This document shows positions 1 through 5,615 of a DNA stretch of 5,894 nucleotides, piece by piece. Every line of letters begins with the position of its first letter. Position 1 is the first letter of the stretch. Source of the stretch: WLWS01 sp047638675 (GTDB lineage Bacteria; Pseudomonadota; Gammaproteobacteria; Eutrophobiales; Eutrophobiaceae); the NCBI GenBank assembly GCA_047638675.1, contig JBLIML010000241.1, forward strand, positions 1 to 5,894, written 5' to 3'. The position numbers were made by a program, and so were the translations under genes. The notes beneath the pieces were generated by a model. That model was not told the DNA's origin. It was given only the letters and a program-made list of their open reading frames with translations, and made no database searches.

Positions 1-1
1 T

Positions 2-1798
2 ACCAATGACGCTTTGAATGCCCATCAAACTGAAATGGCACCAAAGCTATCTGCTCACAATGACACGATACTTTTAAACGCGAAATTATTTGCGAGAATA
101 AAATTACTTTATGAGCAACGCAATTCACTTAATTTGGATGCGGAATCTTTGCGTTTAATAGAAAAAGTATATGTTAATTTTGTACGTGCAGGTGCTGAAT
201 TATCTGAGCTTGATAAAAATAGGCTAAAGTTAATAAACACCCAACTTGCCGAGCTGAAAACTGCGTTTAGTCAGAATGTCCTGAAAGAAGTCAATCGACT
301 CGCAATTGTTGTCGATTCTCGCGAGGAGTTGTCCGGGTTAACAGAGGCGGAAATCCAGGGTGCTAGCGACGAAGCAGAATCACGGGGTGAATCCGGGAAA
401 TTCGTTATCCCTTTGCTTAATACTAGTGGTCAACCTTCTTTATCTTCCCTGGAAAATAGAGGATTGCGAGAACGTATTCATCTTACTTCCCTGTCCCGTG
501 GGAGCAGTGCCGGCGAGTTCGATAACCGCAAAATATTGATTGATATCGTACGTTTACGTGCTGAACACGCACAATTATTGGGATATCCAACGCATGCTGA
601 TTACGTCCTTGAAGATCAAACTGCACAAACAGTTGATGCGGTAAATGCGCGCCTGGCCCAACTGGCACCCAGGGCTGCCGCGAATGCCAAACGTGAAGCT
701 GCTGATTTACAGGCCATGATTGAAGCAGAGGGAGGCAATTTTGAGTTGGCGTCCTGGGACTGGGATTATTATGCAGAGAAAGTCAGGCAGGAACGTTATA
801 GCTTTGATGAATCTCAATTACGTCCGTACCTGGAATTAAATAACGTACTTCAAAATGGCTTGTTCTTCACTATGAACAAGCTTTACGGGCTGACTTTTAG
901 CGAACGCTTCGATCTACCAGTTTATCAGGATGATGTGCGAGTCTTTGAAGTGTTCGATGCCGATGGTTCTACTCTGGCTTTGTTTATAGCCGATTTTTAC
1001 GCTCGTCCGTCCAAACGCGGTGGCGCGTGGATGAATGCCTACGTATCTCAATCCGAATTAATGGGGACAAAACCCGTTGTAGCAAACCATTTAAATATCC
1101 CCAAACCCCCATCAGGTGAAGCCACACTGATGACATTTGATGAAGTAACCACCATGTTCCATGAGTTTGGTCATGCGGTACACGGCATGTTTTCAGAGGT
1201 ACGATATCCTCGTTTTGCAGGCACAAACGTTCCAAGAGATTTTGTCGAATTCCCATCCCAGGTTAATGAAATATGGGCAATCTGGCCTGAGGTATTCAGT
1301 AATTATGCAATACACCATAAAACAGGAGAAGCTATGCCTCAGGAATTACTGGATCAGGTATTGGCTTCGCAGAAATTTAATCAAGGTTTTGCCACGACAG
1401 AATACCTGGCCGCTTCATTGTTAGATCAGGCCTGGCACCAACTAAGTCCGGACAAGGTTCCTGATGCGAATGGCTTGCTGGCATTTGAGGCCGAGGCACT
1501 GAAAACTGCCGGTGTGGCGATGGACAGTCTTCCTCCACGATACCGTAGTACTTATTTTTCTCACATCATGGGAGGTTATTCTGCGGGCTATTACTCTTAT
1601 ATCTGGAGTGAAGTACTGGATGCAGACACTGTGGAATGGTTTAAAGAAAATGAAGGCCTGTTACGAAAAAATGGCGACCACTTCCGGGAAACTTTATTAT
1701 CCCGCGGTGGCAGTGTGGAGGCGATGACCTTGTTCCTTAACTTCCGCGGCGCGGAGCCCAATGTTCAACCGCTTTTAGATCGAAAGGGCTTGAATTAG
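2..1798 (+). CDS. dcp: Peptidyl-dipeptidase Dcp-like M3 family zinc metallopeptidase (5' end cut by window)
   Basis: Removes C-terminal dipeptides from oligopeptides in peptide turnover, by family knowledge. The reading frame is open to the left edge, so the TTG at 14 is not a credible start. Against E. coli Dcp roughly the first 90 residues are missing, so whether the protein had a signal peptide cannot be seen. Counting from the TTG codon, the gluzincin motif HEFGHAVHG starts at residue 383: H383 and H387 bind zinc, E384 is the catalytic base, and E412 in DFVEFPSQ is the third ligand (25 residues after H387, as in M3 enzymes). Dcp-like stretches include WDWDYYAEKVR, FYARPSKRGGAWMNAYVSQS and, near the C-terminus, the Tyr-rich HIMGGYSAGYYSYIWSEV, which in the family contacts substrate. 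The C-terminus is intact and ends at TAG 1796-1798. These blocks favour Dcp over oligopeptidase A. It converges with the hydratase gene. Confidence 0.95.
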   Translation, partial: TNDALNAHQTEMAPKLSAHNDTILLNAKLFARIKLLYEQRNSLNLDAESLRLIEKVYVNFVRAGAELSELDKNRLKLINTQLAELKTAFSQNVLKEVNRLAIVVDSREELSGLTEAEIQGASDEAESRGESGKFVIPLLNTSGQPSLSSLENRGLRERIHLTSLSRGSSAGEFDNRKILIDIVRLRAEHAQLLGYPTHADYVLEDQTAQTVDAVNARLAQLAPRAAANAKREAADLQAMIEAEGGNFELASWDWDYYAEKVRQERYSFDESQLRPYLELNNVLQNGLFFTMNKLYGLTFSERFDLPVYQDDVRVFEVFDADGSTLALFIADFYARPSKRGGAWMNAYVSQSELMGTKPVVANHLNIPKPPSGEATLMTFDEVTTMFHEFGHAVHGMFSEVRYPRFAGTNVPRDFVEFPSQVNEIWAIWPEVFSNYAIHHKTGEAMPQELLDQVLASQKFNQGFATTEYLAASLLDQAWHQLSPDKVPDANGLLAFEAEALKTAGVAMDSLPPRYRSTYFSHIMGGYSAGYYSYIWSEVLDADTVEWFKENEGLLRKNGDHFRETLLSRGGSVEAMTLFLNFRGAEPNVQPLLDRKGLN

Positions 1799-1832
1799 AT
1801 AAATTATTCTTGGCCTAAGACCATCTATCTAA
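1795..1832. terminator. Weak inverted repeat at the convergent gene junction
   Basis: TTAGATA (1795-1801) and TATCTAA (1826-1832) are perfect 7-base inverted arms around a 24-base loop. The left arm includes the dcp TAG stop, and the repeat fills most of the 42-bp gap between the two convergent genes. The stem is AT-rich and no clear T-tract follows on either strand, so it is a poor intrinsic terminator. It is listed because it is the only dyad in the junction; it could be chance. Confidence 0.2.
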
Positions 1833-1840
1833 GAGAAATT

Positions 1841-2686
1841 CTATTTAATCTCAAAAGAGATTGAACCCAGTTCACCAAAGTCAGCCGTATGCAGGCCGGG
1901 CTTGCCGGGAACCGCATTACCTCTGGCACCGGCAAGCAGAATTTCACCCGGTTCAAGCGTCCAACCATGATTGATCAAATTGTTGGCCAGCCACAAAGCA
2001 TCGTCCCATTGATCGTAGGTGCTCTCCGAACCTTCCCAGCGGTTGATTTCTTCTCCATCACGCCTGTTAACCAGGGTTAGTGAATTGAGATCAATGGCCT
2101 TAGGTTCGACGGGCTCTCCGGGAATGAAGATCATCGAGCCGACATTGGCCGCGACCATATCGGTAATGGTGACGCCTATCGCTTTTAGATCTGGTACCGT
2201 CGCATCACCCATCTCAATTACCGGTCGTATATTGCGGATTTTTGTTTTTAACTCCTCAACATTCTTAACAGGCTCGGTAATGCGTGTCCCGATCTCATAT
2301 CCAAATTCCTGGTCTATCAACATAAAACCAAAATCACTATTATTAATAATTGCGCCTTCTTGCAATCGACCGGATTTGAACAACACGCCTGAGATGGGTT
2401 CAAAAATACCGAATATTTCCTGAACAATTTTCGAGGTAAACCCAGCCTTATAACCACCCACTTCATCATTCGCAAGCCGACGATCCACATAGGCTTTTTG
2501 TACTTTGTAAGCCGTGACGAGATTAAGAGTAGAAAATTGTTTTGAAAGCCTCGGCGTGGGCTGCCTATCTACGCGTGATTGCCAGACAATATCAACCATT
2601 TCTGTGATTGATTCGTCAGCATAAAGAAAAGTAGAAAAAAGGCTCAGTAGTACGACTAGCTGAAAAATATGGTTTTGGGAATTCAC
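1841..2686 (-). CDS. Exported 2-keto-4-pentenoate hydratase-like protein (MhpD/FAH superfamily)
   Basis: It belongs to the fumarylacetoacetate-hydrolase superfamily, hydratase/decarboxylase branch, whose cytoplasmic members hydrate 2-hydroxypenta-2,4-dienoates in meta-cleavage pathways. Family marks: GYKAGFT at 78-84 with the conserved lysine K80; the metal site, which I align as D125-x-E127 in LIDQEFGYEIG plus E158 in RPVIEMGD; and the C-terminal run LLAGARGNAVPGKPG followed by ADFGELGSISFEI. Length (281 aa) fits the family plus a leader. Residues 7-23 are a hydrophobic segment ending LYA before DES, a plausible Sec signal peptide with cleavage after A23. Its n-region has no Lys or Arg, which is weak. 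There is no lipobox Cys. The start is GTG (2684-2686); an in-frame TGA lies at 2702-2704 and the next Met is residue 30, so GTG is the only start that keeps the leader. It follows the MDR gene by 60 bp, probably in one operon. Substrate unknown. Confidence 0.85.
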   Translation of the reverse strand: MNSQNHIFQLVVLLSLFSTFLYADESITEMVDIVWQSRVDRQPTPRLSKQFSTLNLVTAYKVQKAYVDRRLANDEVGGYKAGFTSKIVQEIFGIFEPISGVLFKSGRLQEGAIINNSDFGFMLIDQEFGYEIGTRITEPVKNVEELKTKIRNIRPVIEMGDATVPDLKAIGVTITDMVAANVGSMIFIPGEPVEPKAIDLNSLTLVNRRDGEEINRWEGSESTYDQWDDALWLANNLINHGWTLEPGEILLAGARGNAVPGKPGLHTADFGELGSISFEIK

Positions 2687-2697
2687 GATCTGATCAT

Positions 2698-2703
2698 TTC
2701 CTC
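2698..2703 (-). promoter_or_regulatory. Shine-Dalgarno GAGGAA of the hydratase gene
   Basis: GAGGAA on the minus strand ends 11 bases before the GTG start, which is rather far. An ATG lies right behind it at 2695-2697 and opens a four-codon reading frame (Met-Ile-Arg-Ser) whose TGA overlaps the GTG start as GTGA. The unusual spacing makes the start of this gene less certain than that of the gene before it. Confidence 0.5.
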
Positions 2704-2746
2704 AATAGCGAAACAGATAATATTTATTCAAAATAATCCGAGTGTC

Positions 2747-3754
2747 TTATTCGTTCTGCAAAACAATCTTGCCCATTTGACTGAAGCTCTCCATTAATTT
2801 ATGTGCCGCTGTCGCTTCACTCATTGGAAAGACCTCATGAACAATCGGTTCTATCTTCTTGTCACTGACAAAATTCATCATCGCAGCAAACTCTTTTGGC
2901 GAACCCATCATTGTTCCCTGTATGCGAACATGTCTAAAAAAGAGTTTCGCCATTTCCAGTCCCGCGGAAGCATTTCCGAGCGTCGCACCAAAAAACACAT
3001 AGCGTCCACCGTTGCCTAAAGTATCCAGTAACGAATTGATACCGTCGCCACCGCCACTATCTATAATGGCATCAAAGCCTCCTGACATCTCTCGAAGTTT
3101 ATCGGTGAAGCCTTCATCCTTGTAATTCGCGCCACCGCTTGCGCCCATCGCGATGGCTTTGTTGATTTTCTCTTCGCTGCCGCTGGTGACATAAACTTCG
3201 GCACCGTGACCCAGGGCCCATTGGATGGCAAAGGTAGACACGCCACTACCAGCTGCTGTTATCAGAAATTTTTGACCTGCCTGGACTTCCGCGTGTGTTA
3301 CCACGGCTCGCCAGGATGTCAGCCCTGCTAAAGGAATGGCCGCCGCCTGTTCCCAGGATAAATGCGCAGGCTTTGCATACACATCAGTCGATGGAACGCA
3401 GATATACTCAGCAAAGGTTCCTTGATCAGGCATACCTAGTACACGAAATTTGGGTCCGCATTTTTGCTCGCTATCGCCCCACTCTCTCGCAGGGTAGACC
3501 ACAACTTCATTGCTGATAATTGAATCATCTCCGCCTTCGCCAACGGCATCAATGATGCCCGCGCCATCGGAACCAGCCGTGCAAGGGAAATTGATACCGG
3601 GATACTTGCCGATAGTGATCCAGTAATCTCGTCTATTTAGTGCAGACGCCTTGAGCTTGACTCTTAGCTCGCCAGGACCTGGATTAGGCGTATCAACTTC
3701 TTCGATTTGTAGATTTTCCGGACCACCTTTTTCATTTAATACAACTGCTTTCAT
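2747..3754 (-). CDS. Zinc-free MDR oxidoreductase, quinone-reductase/YogA-like
   Basis: Medium-chain dehydrogenase/reductase that should move hydride between NAD(P)H and an enone, quinone or alcohol substrate in the cytoplasm. The N-terminal GroES-like domain covers about residues 1-130, with LNRRDYW (39-45), FPCTAGSDGAG (56-66) and LGMPDQGTFAEY (106-117). AAIPLAGLTSWRAV links to the Rossmann domain, whose glycine-rich turn is AAGSGVS (167-173) rather than the commoner GGVG form. VTSGSEEK (189-196), with Ser and Lys after the second strand, suggests NADPH over NADH (inference). The Cys and His zinc ligands of classical alcohol dehydrogenases are replaced (NRRD; GSDG instead of GHEG) and there is no four-Cys lobe; only C58, C99 and C119 are present. 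No signal peptide. The length of 335 aa is normal. It starts at ATG with GAGGA six bases upstream. It is the first gene of a likely operon with the hydratase 60 bp downstream. Confidence 0.9.
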   Translation of the reverse strand: MKAVVLNEKGGPENLQIEEVDTPNPGPGELRVKLKASALNRRDYWITIGKYPGINFPCTAGSDGAGIIDAVGEGGDDSIISNEVVVYPAREWGDSEQKCGPKFRVLGMPDQGTFAEYICVPSTDVYAKPAHLSWEQAAAIPLAGLTSWRAVVTHAEVQAGQKFLITAAGSGVSTFAIQWALGHGAEVYVTSGSEEKINKAIAMGASGGANYKDEGFTDKLREMSGGFDAIIDSGGGDGINSLLDTLGNGGRYVFFGATLGNASAGLEMAKLFFRHVRIQGTMMGSPKEFAAMMNFVSDKKIEPIVHEVFPMSEATAAHKLMESFSQMGKIVLQNE

Positions 3755-3779
3755 GTTCTTTCCTCACTAACCAGGTTTG

Positions 3780-3795
3780 TATGGCTATTGCCATA
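3780..3795. promoter_or_regulatory. Dyad TATGGC-TATT-GCCATA in the leader of the MDR gene
   Basis: TATGGC (3780-3785) and GCCATA (3790-3795) are perfect 6-base inverted arms with a 4-base centre, ending 25 bases upstream of the MDR ATG and just before its ribosome binding site. It may be a repressor operator or a short RNA hairpin in the 5' leader. No convincing -35/-10 pair was found nearby, so its place relative to a promoter is unknown. Confidence 0.35.
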
Positions 3796-3806
3796 TTCTT
3801 TCTATT

Positions 3807-3825
3807 AAAGATTATTCTTATCTTT
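3807..3825. repeat. Short AT-rich inverted repeat AAAGAT/ATCTTT
   Basis: AAAGAT (3807-3812) and ATCTTT (3820-3825) form perfect 6-base arms around 7 bases, between the two stronger dyads upstream of the MDR gene. In AT-rich intergenic DNA this can easily arise by chance. It is recorded because it sits in the probable promoter region. Confidence 0.15.
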
Positions 3826-3829
3826 GTGC

Positions 3830-3852
3830 ATGGTATTACGCGCTAAGACCAT
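3830..3852. promoter_or_regulatory. Imperfect 23-bp palindrome upstream of the MDR gene, operator candidate
   Basis: Outer arms ATGGT (3830-3834) and ACCAT (3848-3852) pair perfectly. Inside them, TTA (3836-3838) pairs with TAA (3844-3846), so eight of the nine outermost base pairs match around a GC-rich centre (CGCGC, 3839-3843). The size and symmetry are like a TetR-type operator, but no regulator gene is in view. It lies 75-98 bases upstream of the MDR start and shares the ATGG/CCAT ends with the dyad at 3780-3795. Confidence 0.35.
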
Positions 3853-3946
3853 AATAAAGAAAAATCGATTAAATACTTTACCCTAGTTTTTATTTTAAGG
3901 CTTAAGGTGAAATAACATAGATATATGTATAACTTTGCTCAGCTTT

Positions 3947-3997
3947 CTGGAAGCACTCTCTGGCGAGTCTTGATACGCTAAGTAAAATTGCTTCCAG
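3947..3997. repeat. Perfect 9-bp inverted repeat enclosing 33 nt, after the amidase gene
   Basis: CTGGAAGCA (3947-3955) and TGCTTCCAG (3989-3997) are exact inverted copies. Within the loop, ACTC (3954-3957) and GAGT (3964-3967) could form a small alternative hairpin. The right arm lies just 6 bases downstream of the amidase TAG. In RNA this could be a long stem-loop at the end of the amidase transcript, for instance a processing or stability element or a rho-independent-like structure without its T-tract. No second copy occurs in the window. Confidence 0.4.
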
Positions 3998-4003
3998 GCT
4001 TCA

Positions 4004-5578
4004 CTAAAGGGAAGAAAGAACAGGTGGATGTCTGTCCAGATTCCAGCGTGTTGCCTGTTCGTAGGCATACGCCATTTGCAAGGTCGAAAAATCTGCATAG
4101 CGTTTACCGATTATCTGAAGCCCCATTGGTAAACCTCTTACGCCAAAACCGGCCGGGACATTAACAACAGGACAACCGGACAAAGTGCCTGGAATAACAA
4201 CTTCCATCCAGCGATGATAGGTGTCCATGCTCCGCCCGGCAATTTCCTTCGGCCAGTGAATATTTGCATCGAAAGGGAATACCTGTGCTGATGGCAAAAC
4301 AAGAAAATCATAAGTGGCAAATGCCTTTAGCAGTGCGGCGTACCATCTTCCCCGAGCAGCTGATGCGTTTGCTACCTCATCAGCTGTTATGTTCTCACCA
4401 CCTTCTATCTCCCAGATTAGTTCCGGTTTAAGCAGTGCACGTGTCTTCGGGTTTTGGTACAGAGGCAAAGCATGTGCACGTAATATCCAATGCCGAAACG
4501 TCAGCCAGGTCTCCCACAACTCTTCCATTGAGAAATCCAGTGTCAGCTCTTCAACGCTACAGCCTGTCTCCCGAAAACCCTGAAGCGCTTTTTCGCAAAG
4601 TGTTAGCACACCCTCTTCCATGGCCAGATAGCCGTTAAAGTCACCAAGCCAGCCTATCTTTGTTCCCTTAAAATCTTTGTCCAGTGGCTGCGCAAATTCA
4701 CCGGGATTACTATTTAATGAACTCGGTGATGAGGGGTGATGACCAGCCATAGTCGACAATAACATCGCCGTATCCTGCACATTCCGGCCCATGGGTCCAT
4801 TACACGATAACTCTTCTTTGAATGAATCACTTAAAGGCACGAGGCCCGGCGTTGGCCGAAAACCAATGACATTATTAAAAGCGGCTGGGTTGCGCAAAGA
4901 GCCCATCAAGTCACTACCATCGGCAAGCGGTAACATTTGTAAGGCGAGGCCCGCTGCCGCACCACCACTACTTCCACCAACCGTGCTACGGCCATCGTAA
5001 GGATTGAGAGTGGGGCCAAACAAAGGGTTGTAGGTTTGAGAACCCAGACCAAATTCGGGTACATTGGTTTTCCCAATGATTATCGCGCCGGCGTTCCTGA
5101 TACGTTCTACGTGTATGGAATCACTTGTCGCCACGTTGTCCTTGAAAATCGGCGAACCCCGCGTGTTAAGCAATCCTTTCGCATCAGCGAGATCTTTTAC
5201 AGCGTGAGGGAAGCCATGCATCCAGCCCCGGTACATTCCCTTCGATAGTTCTTTGTCACATTGCTTCGCTTCAAAGAGTAATTCTTCGTTGCCCCGCAAT
5301 GACACAATTGCATTGTATGTGCGATTAACTTTTTCAATATGTTCAAGATAGGCAGTCATAACCTCAGTACAGGATAGTGTACGGCTGCGAATTGCCCTCG
5401 AGAGATCCAGCGCTGTCAGCGCTACAGTATTATTGTTTGATGTCATTCCATGGACAAACGATTGAGGTACAGCGCTTAGCGTAAACGCAGCGGCAAGACC
5501 CTTACCCGCTTGTTGAATGAAGCGGCGGCGGGATATTCCAGATAGTGTTGCGGAGTCAGTATTGTCCTTCAAGATCAA
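4004..5578 (-). CDS. Tat-exported amidase-signature family hydrolase
   Basis: Hydrolyses an amide bond with a Ser-cisSer-Lys triad, probably in the periplasm; the substrate cannot be told. Residues 16-22, SRRRFIQ, form a good twin-arginine motif, followed by a hydrophobic stretch AAAFTLSAVPQSF (29-41); the cleavage site is unclear. The triad is visible: K128 in HAVKDLAD, cis-Ser S203 in VGGSSGGAAAG, and nucleophile S227 in DGSDLMGSLRNPA, 24 residues after S203 as in the family. The usual GTDxGGS reads GSDLMGS here, a change I also associate with other exported amidases. The C-terminal PMGLQIIG and YEQAT blocks are intact, and 524 aa is normal with a leader. The start is uncertain: TTG at 5578 and TTG at 5572 are both possible, the first ATG is codon 45, beyond the Tat motif, and an in-frame TAA is at 5624-5626. 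It lies 37 bp after the LOTUS gene. Confidence 0.92.
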   Translation of the reverse strand: MILKDNTDSATLSGISRRRFIQQAGKGLAAAFTLSAVPQSFVHGMTSNNNTVALTALDLSRAIRSRTLSCTEVMTAYLEHIEKVNRTYNAIVSLRGNEELLFEAKQCDKELSKGMYRGWMHGFPHAVKDLADAKGLLNTRGSPIFKDNVATSDSIHVERIRNAGAIIIGKTNVPEFGLGSQTYNPLFGPTLNPYDGRSTVGGSSGGAAAGLALQMLPLADGSDLMGSLRNPAAFNNVIGFRPTPGLVPLSDSFKEELSCNGPMGRNVQDTAMLLSTMAGHHPSSPSSLNSNPGEFAQPLDKDFKGTKIGWLGDFNGYLAMEEGVLTLCEKALQGFRETGCSVEELTLDFSMEELWETWLTFRHWILRAHALPLYQNPKTRALLKPELIWEIEGGENITADEVANASAARGRWYAALLKAFATYDFLVLPSAQVFPFDANIHWPKEIAGRSMDTYHRWMEVVIPGTLSGCPVVNVPAGFGVRGLPMGLQIIGKRYADFSTLQMAYAYEQATRWNLDRHPPVLSSL

Positions 5579-5581
5579 AGT

Positions 5582-5588
5582 CTCCCTT
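5582..5588 (-). promoter_or_regulatory. Ribosome binding site AAGGGAG of the amidase, two possible TTG starts
   Basis: AAGGGAG on the minus strand precedes TTG-ATC-TTG. Using AAGG as the core gives six bases to the TTG at 5578; using GGGAG gives nine bases to the TTG at 5572. The sequence does not decide between them, and the proteins differ by only two residues ahead of the Tat signal. Confidence 0.5.
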
Positions 5589-5596
5589 CTGAAGGG
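5584..5596. promoter_or_regulatory. 13-bp palindrome overlapping the amidase ribosome binding site
   Basis: CCCTTC (5584-5589) and GAAGGG (5591-5596) are perfect inverted arms around a single base. On the amidase transcript this reads CCCTTCAGAAGGG and contains most of the Shine-Dalgarno. Folded, it would give about four base pairs with a five-base loop, enough to dampen ribosome access, or it may act as a DNA operator. It could also be chance. Confidence 0.3.
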
Positions 5597-5615
5597 TTTT
5601 CCTGGACACAGTTGT

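Larger units (their letters stand above)
3755..4003. other. 249-bp intergenic gap between amidase end and MDR start
   Basis: AT-rich non-coding stretch. Its left part must hold the leader, and probably the promoter, of the MDR-hydratase pair; its right part follows the amidase stop. It contains the dyads listed separately, a near-duplicate TTAAGG at 3895-3900 and 3902-3907, and an AT-rich dyad ACATA/TATGT at 3915-3928. I found no sigma-70 -35/-10 pair that I would defend and no hairpin followed by a T-tract. Frames open here are extensions of out-of-frame shadows of the amidase. Confidence 0.6.

Noticed and set aside
984..1424. Open frames on both strands inside the peptidase gene, including 984-1256 (-) and 1161-1424 (+)
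   Set aside because: They overlap the strongly conserved Dcp catalytic region in other frames, and their products show no recognisable domain.
2019..2423. 134-codon open frame on the plus strand opposite the hydratase
   Set aside because: It is a shadow of the hydratase gene; the product is low-complexity Ser/Ile-rich with no family features.
2687..2746. Possible promoter (TATTAT-like -10) between the MDR and hydratase genes
   Set aside because: No -35 at a usable distance; the 60-bp spacing is compatible with a single operon.
3915..3928. ACATA/TATGT dyad and nearby TTAAGG repeats in the AT-rich gap
   Set aside because: Arms are short and AT-only or nearly so; such matches are expected by chance in this composition.
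3895..4098. 67-codon frame (-) running from the amidase 3' end into the gap
   Set aside because: It begins out of frame inside the amidase, whose C-terminus is complete, and no ribosome binding site or domain supports it.
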